A DNA stretch of 64,000 bases from CAWBOY01 sp963790585 (GCA_963790585.1 CAWBOY010000001.1:934050-998049); one strand, 5' to 3'; counted from the stretch's first letter, positions 48,336 through 57,913 are shown. The notes: a model not told the origin generated them from the sequence alone. Translations and numbers: made by a program.

Positions 48336-49331
48336 ATGGAACCAAACGAAAAACCCTCACGTCGTCACGCTATCCAGATGGGAGCGGCGGCTGTACCCGC
48401 GCTCCTGGCTGCCGCCGGGGCCGTGGCTTCGCAAGAAAAGACATTAGCCCCGGCCCTGGAGAATCCGCGCGACCTCTACCCGAAGCCACCGTTCAAGCGG
48501 CAGCCTCAGGAGCCGCCGGGTCTCGCCTCGAAGATGGAGCCACGGCCTGATCACGGTGAGAAGAGCTACAAGGGTTCCGGCAGACTTGCGGCGCGGAAGG
48601 CTCTGATAACCGGCGGCGACTCGGGCATCGGCAGGGCCGCCGCTATTGCGTTCGCGCGGGAGGGAGCTGATGTTGCCATCGGCTACCTGCCGGTCGAGGA
48701 ACCGGACGCCAAGGAAGTGATCGAACTGATCCGCGCAGCCGGCCGCAAAGCTATCGCGCTTCCCGGCGACATTCGTGACGAATCGTTCTGCAAGAAACTG
48801 GTAGCCGACGCTATCAAGGGCTTGGGTGGACTTGATATTCTGGTCAACAACGCAGGCAAGCAAGTAGCTCAGGCGTCGATCGCGGATATTACTACCGAGC
48901 AATTTGACGCCACCTTCAAGACCAACGTGTACGCGATGTTTTGGATCACGAAGGCAGCCTTGCCGCATATGCCCGCCGGGGCGGCGGTCATCAACACGGC
49001 GTCGATCCAGGCCTATGAACCATCGCCAAATTTACTGGATTATGCTCAGACCAAGTCGTGCATCGTGTCGTTCACCAAGGCGTTGGCCAAGCAGTTGGCC
49101 TCCAAGGGGATTCGCGTGAACGCCGTGGCTCCCGGTCCGTTCTGGACTCCGCTGCAGCCCAGCGGCGGCCAACCTCAGGAAGCATTGGAGACGTTCGGCG
49201 CGAAGTCTCCCCTCGGCCGCCCCGGCCAACCAGCCGAAATCGCTCCCACCTACGTCCTGCTCGCTTCGTCGGAAGCGAGTTACGTCACAGGTGAGGTGTT
49301 CGGCAACGCAGGGGGCAACGCCCCGTACTAA
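48336..49331 (+). CDS. SDR with twin-arginine start (glucose/ribitol dehydrogenase-like)
   Basis: A protein of 331 residues. The start has a Tat-like segment (SRRHAIQMGAAAVPALLAAA). The YhdF/YdaD-type linker KPPFKRQPQEPPGLASKMEP follows, then the SDR core TGGDSGIGRA, NNAGKQ, catalytic Ser (NTASIQAYEPS) and YAQTK. The last part (GRPGQPAEIAPTYVLLAS) is typical of glucose/ribitol dehydrogenase-like stress proteins. A Tat signal on such an enzyme suggests export to the periplasm. Confidence 0.9.
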   Translation: MEPNEKPSRRHAIQMGAAAVPALLAAAGAVASQEKTLAPALENPRDLYPKPPFKRQPQEPPGLASKMEPRPDHGEKSYKGSGRLAARKALITGGDSGIGRAAAIAFAREGADVAIGYLPVEEPDAKEVIELIRAAGRKAIALPGDIRDESFCKKLVADAIKGLGGLDILVNNAGKQVAQASIADITTEQFDATFKTNVYAMFWITKAALPHMPAGAAVINTASIQAYEPSPNLLDYAQTKSCIVSFTKALAKQLASKGIRVNAVAPGPFWTPLQPSGGQPQEALETFGAKSPLGRPGQPAEIAPTYVLLASSEASYVTGEVFGNAGGNAPY

Positions 49332-49407
49332 AGGCGGTACATGCTAATGGCCTAGCGCCGAATTGAGCACGGTGATAGAGCTGGAGCCAGCCAATAAGGA
49401 GATAAAA

Positions 49408-50076
49408 ATGCATGGCTTGACGGGCGTATTGTTGGATGTAGACGGTACCCTCGTCGACAGCAATGACGCTCATGCGCGTGCCTGGTTGCAAGCGCTGAGC
49501 GAGGTTAAGGTTCAGGCGGCCTTTGCGACCGTCCGGCGCCTGATTGGCAAAGGTGGAGATAAATTGCTGCCGGAGGTCGCGGGGATCGATGCTGAGTCTC
49601 CAAAAGGAAAAGCGATTAGTAAACGCAGGGGCGAAATCTTTCAAAAGGAGTTTCTGCCCTCGCTGCACCCATTTCCTGAGGTGAAGCAATTGCTTGCTCG
49701 CATGAAAAAGGCAGGTCTGCGCCTCGGAGTCGCAAGCTCCGCCAAAGACGACGAACTCAAAAGTCTCTTGCGCATCTGTGAGGCAGATGAGTTCGTCGAA
49801 GCCTCCACCTCATCCGATGATGCCGACAATTCAAAGCCGGATCCGGATATAGTACATGCAGCACTCAAGCGGCTCGGCCTTCCGGCCGGCCAGGTCATCT
49901 TGCTGGGAGACACACCCTATGACGTGGAGGCTGGGAATCGGGCGGCCGTGAAAGTAGTCGCACTTCGATGTGGAGGCTGGGACGATACGGGGCTTGCGGG
50001 AGCACTCAAGGTTTATGACAGTCCCGCCGAGCTACTTGCCCAATTTGAGGAATCGCCATTTGTTCGCACATCCTGA
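49408..50076 (+). CDS. HAD-superfamily phosphatase (beta-phosphoglucomutase/Gph type)
   Basis: An intact protein of 222 residues. The HAD motifs are LDVDGTLVDSNDAH (D nucleophile), VASSAK, SKPDPDI (Lys) and LGDTPYDVEAG (acid pair). The cap domain is alpha-helical. It should dephosphorylate a small phosphosugar. ATG 49408 has an aaggaga ribosome site 7 bases upstream. Confidence 0.9.
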   Translation: MHGLTGVLLDVDGTLVDSNDAHARAWLQALSEVKVQAAFATVRRLIGKGGDKLLPEVAGIDAESPKGKAISKRRGEIFQKEFLPSLHPFPEVKQLLARMKKAGLRLGVASSAKDDELKSLLRICEADEFVEASTSSDDADNSKPDPDIVHAALKRLGLPAGQVILLGDTPYDVEAGNRAAVKVVALRCGGWDDTGLAGALKVYDSPAELLAQFEESPFVRTS

Positions 50077-50098
50077 CGTCGGTCTGCTAAATTGGAGT

Positions 50099-50380
50099 TT
50101 AAGGACGGAAGCAGCTGTGAAGGCCCAGCCCGGTGATCTCGCCAAGGGCCGTGGCCATCTCCACTAGTGTATGCACAGCCTCGCGTGAGGACACATCGAC
50201 CGTCGCGACGCACACTTCGTATCCGGCGTTTCCCAGTACCTCTGCCGGCACATTGGCGTATGCCGGGCGCATATCGGCCAGCAAGACTTGCTTACCGACA
50301 CCGACCCGCCGCGCGATTGCATGACCGATCTGACCTGCTCCTATGACAAAGACAACTCTTTGCCTCTCTTTTCCTTTCAT
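50099..50380 (-). pseudogene. 5' remnant of a short-chain dehydrogenase gene
   Basis: Only the first 85-90 residues of an SDR remain: VVFVIGAGQIGHAIARRVGVG, VLLADMRPAYA and ATVDVSSREAVHTLVEMATA. The sequence breaks after GEITGL, where the NNAG-like strand should start, and ends in non-SDR residues. The catalytic part is missing. It overlaps the stop of the CMD gene by 4 bases and was the last gene of this operon. The loss is too large to be a base error. Confidence 0.8.
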
Positions 50381-51150
50381 AATTTCTTTGTTTCCAAAGG
50401 AGGTGCAACTTCGTCGATTGCCCGTAGTCCGTTGAGCATGCGTGGATAGCCGATGTACGGTAGCAGTTGCGTCAGAACGTCGATCAGCTGTGCGCGGTCG
50501 TTGCCGACGTGGAGGTTTGCGGCGACATGGCCTTTCACTTGTGCTTCGCATCCCCCAAGTGAGACCAGAAAACTAAAGGTCAACAGTTCGCGTGTGGGAA
50601 GATCTATTCCGGTGCGGGTCAAGTAGTCACCGAAGCAGTTCGCTGACAGGTAATGCTGTACGCGTTTTTGGTCGGCTGGGGCGGAGGCGTAAAGCTTGTC
50701 GACGACCTCTTCGCCGACGATCCGCTTTTGGACCGCGTGTCCTTTTTCGCCACGAGTCTCAGGATTAGTCTTGGATTGACCCATTAGGGGAAGTTTGATG
50801 CCACGCTCGGTGAGTATTTCGTTCGTCGCATGGATGAAGTCGAAGACCTTGGACATGCCGACATAGGGAACTGCCTGATAAACGATCTCCTTGACCTCAA
50901 CTGGCGTCACTCCGACGGTAAGCGCTGCGCCGAGCATGACGCGGTACTCTTGTAGTGCCTGAGATGCGATCATTGACGCAAGCTGGACCATCAGGCGCGT
51001 CTGCGCGTCCAGACTGCAATGGCGGAGAACTTCATCGAAGGCGAAGTTGTCGAAGATTTCAATGAGATCGGGATCTGTCAGCACCAGTGTAGAGACGTGG
51101 CCGGGAAAAAGCTCATCGTGGTTTTTTCGTGCTCGTTCATTTGGCGGCAT
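50377..51150 (-). CDS. Carboxymuconolactone decarboxylase-family protein (two domains)
   Basis: An intact protein of 257 residues with two CMD/AhpD-like helical domains: (LDAQTRLMVQLASMIASQAL, VGVTPVEVKEIVYQAVPYVG) and (LPTRELLTFSFLVSLGGCEA, LIDVLTQLLPYIGYPRMLNG). One Cys is in LGGCEAQ, but a CxxC peroxidase motif is absent, so AhpD-like activity is unlikely. It is part of the reductase operon next to the AraC gene. Confidence 0.87.
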   Translation of the reverse strand: MPPNERARKNHDELFPGHVSTLVLTDPDLIEIFDNFAFDEVLRHCSLDAQTRLMVQLASMIASQALQEYRVMLGAALTVGVTPVEVKEIVYQAVPYVGMSKVFDFIHATNEILTERGIKLPLMGQSKTNPETRGEKGHAVQKRIVGEEVVDKLYASAPADQKRVQHYLSANCFGDYLTRTGIDLPTRELLTFSFLVSLGGCEAQVKGHVAANLHVGNDRAQLIDVLTQLLPYIGYPRMLNGLRAIDEVAPPLETKKL

Positions 51151-51162
51151 AGCTATTCTCCT

Positions 51163-52152
51163 TTAGCGATTGATCATTTTCTGAGCGGCCTCCGAGTACC
51201 TCTCGCCCTGCACCGTGATCTTTGCGGCAGCGGTGTCGATGTCGCGTAAATCGCCTACAGTCAGTTCGACGGCACTCGCAGCGGTGTTTTCCTGTAACCG
51301 GTGTAGTTTCGTCGTCCCCGGAATCGGCACGATCCACGGCTTTCGGGTGAGAAGCCATGCGAGTGCGATTTGCGCGGGTGTCGCGTTTTTCCGCGGGGCG
51401 ATGTTATCGAGAAGATCGACCAATGCCCGGTTTGCTTTTCGGGCCTCCGTGGAAAAGCGGGGCACGCTATTGCGGAAGTCGGTGCTGGCGAAAGAGGTGG
51501 TCTCGTCCATCTTTCCCGTGAGGTAGCCCTTGCCCAGCGGACTGAACGGGACGAAGCCAATGCCGAGTTCTTCAAGGGTTGGAATGATTTCCGTTTCCGG
51601 TTCTCTCCACCAAAGCGAGTATTCGCTTTGAAGAGCGGTAACCGACTGAACGGCGTGTGCTCTTCGAATGACCTGCACGCCCGCTTCCGAAAGTCCAAAA
51701 TATTTGACCTTTCCTGCCTTTATGAGGTCTTTCACCGCTCCGGCTACATCTTCAATTGGTACGTTCGGATCGACGCGATGCTGATAGAGAAGGTCGATGC
51801 GGTCGGTCTTGAGCCGCTGCAGAGACGCCTCGGCCACTTGCTTGATATGCTCGGGGCGGCTGTTGAGACCTGCTTGTTTTCCGTTGGCGTCAAAGTAAAA
51901 ACCGAACTTGGTGGCGATCACGACTCGATCGCGAACTGGTGCGAGCGCCTTGCCCACAAGCACTTCGTTCGTGTACGGACCGTAGACTTCGGCGGTGTCG
52001 AAAAAGGTGACGCCGAGATCAACGGCTGCCCAGATGACCGAAATCATCTCTTGTTCGTCCCCGGCCGGGCCATATCCGAAGCTCATACCCATGCAGCCAA
52101 GGCCAAGAGCCGAGACTTCCAAGCCACTCTTTCCTAGTTTTCGCTTTTCCAT
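51163..52152 (-). CDS. Aldo/keto reductase
   Basis: An intact protein of 329 residues. The catalytic Asp/Tyr/Lys/His set appears in VTFFDTAEVYG, VVIATKFGF and LYQHRVDP, with PLGKGYLTG and IPGTTK for NADPH binding. It resembles the AKR13/YajO-type group that reduces reactive aldehydes. It lies between the ADH and CMD genes on the same strand with short spacers. Confidence 0.93.
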   Translation of the reverse strand: MEKRKLGKSGLEVSALGLGCMGMSFGYGPAGDEQEMISVIWAAVDLGVTFFDTAEVYGPYTNEVLVGKALAPVRDRVVIATKFGFYFDANGKQAGLNSRPEHIKQVAEASLQRLKTDRIDLLYQHRVDPNVPIEDVAGAVKDLIKAGKVKYFGLSEAGVQVIRRAHAVQSVTALQSEYSLWWREPETEIIPTLEELGIGFVPFSPLGKGYLTGKMDETTSFASTDFRNSVPRFSTEARKANRALVDLLDNIAPRKNATPAQIALAWLLTRKPWIVPIPGTTKLHRLQENTAASAVELTVGDLRDIDTAAAKITVQGERYSEAAQKMINR

Positions 52153-52179
52153 TGCTATCTCCTTCTGATGATTGCGGGG

Positions 52180-53243
52180 TTATTCGGATTTGAGCGAGGC
52201 CATGTCGATGCTGAAGCGATATTTAACATCGGATTTGACCAGCCGCTCATAGGCTTCGTACACACGTTGAATCGGGATGACTTCCACGTCGGCGGTTATG
52301 TTGTGCTGTCCACAGAAGTCGAGCATCTCCTGCGTCTCGGCGATCCCCCCGATGATCGATCCGGCGAGGTTTCGACGGCCCATGAGGAGTGCGAACGCGG
52401 AAACCGGCATTGGCTTTTCGGGGCTCCGACCAGGCACAGTGTGCCGTCGTGCTTGAGTAGATTGAGATAGGCGTTTACGTCATGGTCAGCCGCGATAGTA
52501 TCGAGCAGAAAGTCGAAAGTTCCTGCCGCATTTTTCATCGCGTTCGCGTCTTTCGAGATGATCACCGCGTCAGCCCCAAGTCGCTTCGCGTCCTCCACTT
52601 TGTTAGCCGAGGTGGTAAAGACCGTGGTATGAGCTCCAAAGGCGTGGGAGAACTTGACACCCATGTGGCCCAGGCCGCCTAAGCCCATGATGCCCACGCG
52701 CTTCCCCTTTGTAACGCCCCAACGTCGTAACGGAGAATAAGTGGTTATGCCGGCACATAGGAGCGGAGCAACTCCGGACAGCGCCAAGTTCTTTGGCACG
52801 CGGAGAACGAAGTGCTCATCAACAACGACGCTACCGGAATAGCCGCCGTAAGTGACGGGAGCGGTTTTGTGCCTGTCAGGCGAGTTGAACGTGAGCACCT
52901 GATTCGGGCATAGGTTTTCGAGGTGGTCTTTGCAGTTCGGACAGGTGTGATCCGAGTCCACCAGGCAGCCGACACCCACCAGGTCGCCGACTTTGTACTT
53001 CGTTACCGCAGAGCCGACTTTGGCTACCCGGCCAACGATTTCGTGGCCTGGCACAATCGGATAGACGGTGGGCATGATGCTCTGCCACTCGTCACGCACT
53101 GAGTGCAGATCCGAGTGACAGATGCCACAGAAGAGGATTTCGATTTGCACGTCCCGTTCGGTAGGATCGCGGCGCGGGATTGCTATAGACGCAAGCGGCG
53201 AGGTTGCGCTGGCGGCGGAGTAGGCTTTAGTCTGATAGGCCAT
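52180..53243 (-). CDS. Zinc-dependent alcohol dehydrogenase (YahK/CAD type), frameshifted
   Basis: About 350 residues. Catalytic zinc ligands are in FCGICHSDLHS and GHEIVGRV, the structural zinc CxxCxxC...C site is in HTCPNCKDHLENLCPN, and the Rossmann motif is GLGGLGHMG. The frame changes at the CCCC run (52420-52423 on the plus strand). GTLCLVGAP is followed in the next frame by EKPMPVSAFALLMGRRNL and the usual C-terminus. One more C restores the gene. Enzymes of this group reduce aldehydes with NADPH. Confidence 0.9.
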
Positions 53244-53320
53244 TTGTACGCTCCTTAAAGTTTCCGTAGCAGTTATTGCCGGGGCGGATGGCTTCAATAA
53301 TGTCCACAATTGACTTGTGA

Positions 53321-53349
53321 TTGAACAAAAGTCTAAAACAATTTATAAT
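53321..53349 (+). promoter_or_regulatory. Sigma-70-type promoter for the AraC gene
   Basis: TTGAAC (53321-53326) and a perfect TATAAT (53344-53349) are 17 bases apart, in an A/T-rich 250-base divergent region. Transcription would start near 53356, leaving a leader of about 140 bases. Confidence 0.65.
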
Positions 53350-53495
53350 GTTAGGGCTATAACACGATCCACATGTATCGTATTCTAGGCTATGAAGCAC
53401 GAAGGTCGATATAACGATACTCGAACATCATTGAACAATCGTCCATATCCCGCTTTTTAGACAGAAAACCGAAACGTAGACTTATCAGACCTCAC

Positions 53496-54432
53496 ATGAG
53501 ACATATTCCGACGGAAAAACAAGTAAATCGAATGAGGGTAGACCAGGAAGAGTTGGCCGACCGGATCGCCACGGCATTGCCTCAAGATGGTGCAATCGAG
53601 GTGCAACCAGGGTTGCACTATCGACGGCATTCGCGGCCGACGGAACCGGTTTACGCGTCCGCTCAGCCCTCATTCTGCGTGATCGCGCAGGGAAGTAAGG
53701 ACATTACGCTTGGAGAGGATACATTCCGATATGATCCTGCGCATTACCTCATCAGCACAATGGAATTGCCACTGAGCGGCAAGGTGGTCGAAGCAACGCC
53801 GGAGCGGCCTTACCTGAGTTTCCGGCTAGTGCTGGACCCGTCCGTCGTGACTTCGGTCATGGTGGAGTCCGGGATCGTGCAGCCGATGGGCGATAGTAAT
53901 GTGAACGCGGTCGATGTCAGTTTGCTGAACGTGGATTTGCTCGATGCAACGGTTCGACTTGTTCGGCTCACGGAAAAACCCAACGAATTTCGCATACTTG
54001 CGGCCTTGGTTATGCGTGAGATCACCTATCGGCTGTTGATTGGAGCACAGTGCAATCGAATGCGGCACCTCGCAAAATTCGGCGGCCAGGCCCATCGGAT
54101 GGCTCGTGCCGTCGAGATAATCCGCAATAATTTCGATAAGCCTTTGCGGATCGATGGGCTCGCGAGAACTTACCATGAGCGTTTCGGGATTCCTTGCCCA
54201 TTTCAAAACAGTAACTGGAATGAGTCCGTTGCAGTTCCAAAAGCAAATCAGACTTCAAGAAGCCAGACGGTTAATGCTCAACGAAGACCTTGACGCCGCT
54301 CAGGCAGGGTTCCGCGTCGGTTACGATGACGCTTCGCACTTCAATCGTGAGTACAAGCGCTACTTTGGTAAACCACCGATGCATGATGTCGAACAGTTGC
54401 GCGAATTGTCTAGCCCCAGCACTATTTACTAG
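53496..54432 (+). CDS. AraC-family regulator (YqhC-like), frameshifted
   Basis: About 310 residues with an AraC_N domain (FCVIAQGSKDITLGEDTFRY, LISTMELPLSGKV) and two helix-turn-helix units. The frame changes near 54165: LRIDGLARE sits before the break and LTMSVSGFLAHFKTVTGMSP follows in the next frame. The second HTH comes next (GFRVGYDDASHFNREYKRYF). One lost G restores it. YqhC-type regulators switch on aldehyde reductase genes, and the divergent genes here are an alcohol dehydrogenase and an aldo/keto reductase. Confidence 0.9.
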
Positions 54433-54610
54433 CTTAGTTGACGCTAATCCTCGTACAGGCAAAAGGGTGGTTTGTCACGAAACTAGCGACTGGATTTGAA
54501 GAGTGTTCCTGCCAACTCTTTGCAGGGAAGGCACTAAATGGATTGCATTGCGCGGACGCACACACAACTCTCGCGAACGGTCCACCCGAATCCGTTGGGA
54601 AACGGCGATA

Positions 54611-54758
54611 CTGAGAGACTGTCCTCAAAGCCCCTCGCCGCCGTACTCAGGGGCGAGGGGTTGGCGTGGGGGGTCATGTTTTCGGAGTCGTTCCCCCCTC
54701 ACTCCAGACCCCTCTCCCCCGAGTACGGCGGCGAGGGGCTTTGGGGACAGTCTCTCAG
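54611..54758. repeat. 148-base inverted repeat
   Basis: Outer arms ctgagagactgtcctcaaag and the complementary ctttggggacagtctctcag continue inward through cccctcgccgccgtactc and gagtacggcggcgagggg to G/C-rich inner arms. No open frame inside resembles a transposase. It resembles a MITE or REP-type element. Confidence 0.85.
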
Positions 54759-54800
54759 ATAGAGGCGCGTACTCAAATTAGCGAAGAGCCGAAAAAGAGC

Positions 54801-54829
54801 TTGCAAAACATTACACCTTACGGTATAAC
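54801..54829 (+). promoter_or_regulatory. Leaderless-type promoter of the ArsR-like gene
   Basis: TTGCAA (54801-54806) and TATAAC (54824-54829) are separated by 17 bases. The predicted start of transcription falls on or near the ATG at 54836, and no ribosome site precedes it. A ttacggtataacgta palindrome overlaps the -10 box and could be the operator for self-repression. Confidence 0.55.
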
Positions 54830-54835
54830 GTAGAC

Positions 54836-55168
54836 ATGGATCAACTTACAAATGTGCTGACAGCCATCTCCCACCCGACACGGCGGGCGATTATTGGCCA
54901 GCTCGCGAATGGGCCTGCTCGATTCCTGGATGTCGCGAAGCCGTTCGACACGGCTTTAAACGCAGTAACGAAACATTTGAAGCTGCTCGAAAGAGCGGGA
55001 CTCATTGAACGAAGGAAACAGGGCCGCGAAGTCCTCATTTCTCTTCGCGGGGAACCACTCCGTGAAGTAGCAATATGGCTGCATGAGTACGAGCGGTTCT
55101 GGAGCGAACGCCTCGACCAGTTTGAGCAGTATTTTAAGGACAAGAAATCCAAGGAGAAAAAGACATGA
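54836..55168 (+). CDS. ArsR-family HTH regulator
   Basis: A protein of 110 residues with a winged helix: SHPTRRAIIGQLANGPARFL, VTKHLKLLERAGLIERRKQG and REVLISLRGEPLREV. No metal-binding Cys pair is present, as usual for ArsR-type partners of SRPBCC genes. The stop overlaps the SRPBCC start by 4 bases. Confidence 0.92.
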   Translation: MDQLTNVLTAISHPTRRAIIGQLANGPARFLDVAKPFDTALNAVTKHLKLLERAGLIERRKQGREVLISLRGEPLREVAIWLHEYERFWSERLDQFEQYFKDKKSKEKKT

Positions 55169-55599
55169 CGACTACATCCACCAAGACTCTTGAACTCAAG
55201 TTTGAACGCACGATCCCTGCTCCTCTGAGCGAGGTGTTTGATGCGTGGCTGGATCCGAAGATCCCGGGTACACCTTTTCATGAGCATGACAAGCTGATCA
55301 TTAATCCGAAAGTAGACGGGTTCTTTTACTGGCTCATCAGGGGTACTCCCCATTATGGGCGATTCACGGAAATCGAGCGACCGGGCCGAATTCAGCATAC
55401 CTGGGTGTCGCCCTATACCTTGGGAAGTGAGTCGACGGTCACTGTGACATTTCAGAAAAAGGGAGAAAACACTGTGATGAGCCTCGTGCATTCCGACCTT
55501 CCGGATGACGTTAAGTCGCAAGCGCATGAGAAGGGTTGGAATTTCCTTCTCAATAGCTTTGTCGATATCTTTGGTAGTGGAGCGAGCGCTCGGAAGTAA
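55165..55599 (+). CDS. SRPBCC (AHSA1-like) domain protein
   Basis: A protein of 144 residues with the AHSA1/START-like pattern (FERTIPAPLSEVFDAWLDPK, GRFTEIERPGRIQHTWVSP, SLVHSDLPDD and a last helix GWNFLLNSFVDIF). It binds a hydrophobic ligand in its cavity. ArsR-SRPBCC pairs are common, but their role is usually unknown. Confidence 0.9.
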   Translation: MTTTSTKTLELKFERTIPAPLSEVFDAWLDPKIPGTPFHEHDKLIINPKVDGFFYWLIRGTPHYGRFTEIERPGRIQHTWVSPYTLGSESTVTVTFQKKGENTVMSLVHSDLPDDVKSQAHEKGWNFLLNSFVDIFGSGASARK

Positions 55600-55667
55600 C
55601 ACCGAGCGGGACGTTCCACCTAAGTCAAACGCGATCGGAAATCGTTACATTCTCGGAGGGTCGATTG

Positions 55668-56556
55668 ATGAAGCTGCGATTCATCGGAACGATGGCAATT
55701 TCGGTCTGCCTTATCGCGGCCATCGTCCGCGGCGAAGAACCCGACGTCAAGCCGATCAAGAAGACCTTTCGCGCCACGGATGGGGCGGGCATCGTCGGCG
55801 AGGTGCGCGGCAAGGGGGAGACGTCTCTCGTCTTCCTGCATGGTTGGGGCGGAGACCGCGAGTACCTGGAAGAACCAGGTTGCCACCTTCGCTGGGGACT
55901 ACCGCATCGTCGCCCTGGATCAGGCCGGACATGGCGAGTCCCGAACCGACCGCAAGGGCTCCACGATCGGCGCCCTGGCCGGAGACGTCGAGACGGTCGT
56001 CAAGGACCTCGGGCTCAAGCGCGTGATTCTCATTGGCCACTCGATGGGAGGATCGGTCGCGCTCGCGGCGGCGAAGCGGTTGCCTGGTACGGTCGTCGCC
56101 GTGATCGGCGTCGACACGCTGCACAACGCCGAGATGAAGTTCCCCGCGGAAGTGGCGGAGAAGGTGGCCGCCGATATCGAAAAGGATTTCAAGGGAACGA
56201 TTCGAGCTGGTTTCTTCACCGCACTCTTGCCGGAGAAGGTGGACCCCGAATTGGTGAGCTGGCTTGCGAAAAAAGCCGAGGCCCAAGAGCCGAAGATGGC
56301 CATCGCCCTCATGCGCGACATCTTCGGCCTCGACACTGCGAAGCTTTTTCGTGAGGCGAAAGTGCCTGTCCGCTGCATCAACTCCGGCGGCGGCTACGCG
56401 TTCTTCAATCCGACCGCGGTCGAGGTCAACAAGAAATACGCCGACTTCGCGGCGGTCTCCATCGACGCGGTCGGCCATTATCCGATGCTGGAGAAGCCGG
56501 ACGAGTTCAACCGCGCTCTTCGAGATACGCTCAAAGAGTTCGCGATCAAACGCTGA
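55668..56556 (+). CDS. Secreted alpha/beta hydrolase, frameshifted
   Basis: About 295 residues. It has a signal peptide (IGTMAISVCLIAAIVRG), the oxyanion region FLHGWGGDREY, and after a one-base frame change at 55865-55866 the WKNQVATFAGDYRIVALDQ stretch with GHGES. The nucleophile elbow is GHSMGGS, and the catalytic His is in AVGHYPMLEKP. Removing one C restores the family. It is an esterase- or lipase-like enzyme of unknown substrate, probably acting outside the cytoplasm. Confidence 0.9.
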
Positions 56557-56709
56557 GTCGCATGTCGGTTGTTGCGCACGATCGCTCTCGTAGGGGAAAC
56601 CGAAGAGCTATCGGATTTTTGCTATCGTAGAAAACGCACTAATGAGATGGGTAATATCTGGAAAAATAAACCTTCAGAACCATATCGGCCAAGATTTCGA
56701 CACCCTAGG

Positions 56710-56964
56710 CTATGGTCGCCACTCCGGACCGAGCGAATCCTTGCCCGCTCCCGTGATGGCGGACCGCAGAATCACCTCACCCACCTCTTTGCGCACAAAC
56801 CGCGCGGAGCCGTCGGCCATCAGGACCATGAAGTTTTTCGCATCCTCCCGGCCCAGCGGCGGGAGTGGTCGATCAGGGGAGTACGGGAGGTCGACGGGCT
56901 GGGGCAAGGGCGAATCCTCCCGTCCTTCGGCAATCATGATCGTGTTCGCCATTCCGTTGGGAAG
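56710..56964 (-). pseudogene. 3' remnant of a DUF1559 (pilin-like) gene
   Basis: Only the C-terminal H-X9-DG region remains: GMANTIMIAEGRED, KNFMVLMADGSARFVRKEVG and LRSAITGAGKDSLGPEW. This is the conserved end of DUF1559 proteins, a large planctomycete family of type IV pilin-like secreted proteins. The 5' part was lost where the IS21-type element begins (56965). Confidence 0.75.
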
Positions 56965-57221
56965 TGTCAGCAGCGTTTTAGCATGGGGCCAAAATTGCGC
57001 GGTGGCCCGGGCCAGGGCGCGCAGGCAGGATCGCGGGCCAGGCCGCGCGCTTTCGTAGAGGGCCATAGGCGTGCACTGTCCCGGGCCAGCACGCGGCGTG
57101 GTTCTTTGGTTGGGATTTTGTGATAGGCTTGAAGCACTTCCCAGCGCCACTCGGCGCCAAAACGCCTCGGAGCCAGGCGCAACCTGGCCCCGAGACTTGA
57201 CCGGCGGGAGCAAGACCTCCC

Positions 57222-57758
57222 TTGGGCCCACCCTCATTTCAGCATTTCTGTGGCCAACGGCCAGAGGCACCATGTCTTCGTCGAACGCGGCGTTGTTTGC
57301 TCAAGGGTTGTGAGCGACGCTTCACGCCGGCGCGTCCTCAGGCGCGCTATTGCAGCGCGGCCTGTCGCCGGGAGGCACAGCGGTGGCGACGCTGGCAGGC
57401 GAGCCAGCGTTATCGGTCCACCGAGCGAGGCCAAGAGCGGCGGCGGGAACAGAGCCGGCGGTATCGCGAGCGACAGCGTCAGCAACAGCGAACCGAGTCA
57501 GCTGACGAAGCTTTGCCGCGCGAGGGCCAGCGCCCAGGGTCTGCGTGCGATGATTTTGCCAGGCGGCCCTGCGATCGACCGGGTTGTTATGAGCTTTTCC
57601 CGATCGCCGATGAACAATCGTGCAAGCGATTCTGTAGTTTGGCCTGCCGACTGGCGTTACGTCGCGTGTTGGATCGTGAGGCGCGCTATCGGTCGCGGCG
57701 TCGGCGCTGGCGTTCGGAACGTGTGACCGAGCGTGTGCGGCCTCCAGATACGTCGTGA
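57222..57758 (+). CDS. Basic protein with two zinc-finger-like cysteine motifs
   Basis: About 150-178 residues, the start is uncertain (TTG 57222 is the farthest). Two similar units are seen: CLLKGCERRFTP followed by RYCSAACRREAQRW, and CDRPGCYELFPI followed by RFCSLACRLALRRV. Each has C-x4-C, then C-x3-C, which fits a treble-clef or zinc-ribbon knuckle, and each is followed by an Arg-rich helix (RYRSTERGQERRREQSRRY and REARYRSRRRRWRS). This should bind nucleic acid. It precedes the ParB-like gene of the element by about 155 bases and may be its regulator or a target-site protein. I do not recognise the family. Confidence 0.6.
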   Translation: MGPPSFQHFCGQRPEAPCLRRTRRCLLKGCERRFTPARPQARYCSAACRREAQRWRRWQASQRYRSTERGQERRREQSRRYRERQRQQQRTESADEALPREGQRPGSACDDFARRPCDRPGCYELFPIADEQSCKRFCSLACRLALRRVLDREARYRSRRRRWRSERVTERVRPPDTS

Positions 57759-57913
57759 CCAAGTCTTTGCAGATATTTTTGAGCGAGCAGCCAGGATAAA
57801 GTGCCTCCACCCCAAACCGGAGAGAGGAGCGGGCGGTCGCGAGAGCGATTTTGCGTCCCCCGTTTCCTTTCTTCGAATGGAGGAAAGAGGGAGGTTTGGT
57901 GGAGGGTACGTAC

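Larger units (their letters stand above)
54433..54835. other. Intergenic region before the ArsR-like gene
   Basis: About 400 bases without a supported gene. It contains the 148-base inverted repeat at 54611-54758 and the ArsR promoter at 54801-54829. Confidence 0.6.

Noticed and set aside
56990..57182. Minus-strand open frame (RRFGAEWRWEVLQAYHKIPT) at the left end of the IS21-type element.
   Set aside because: All frames are open in this GC-rich stretch; there is no ribosome site and no family I know.
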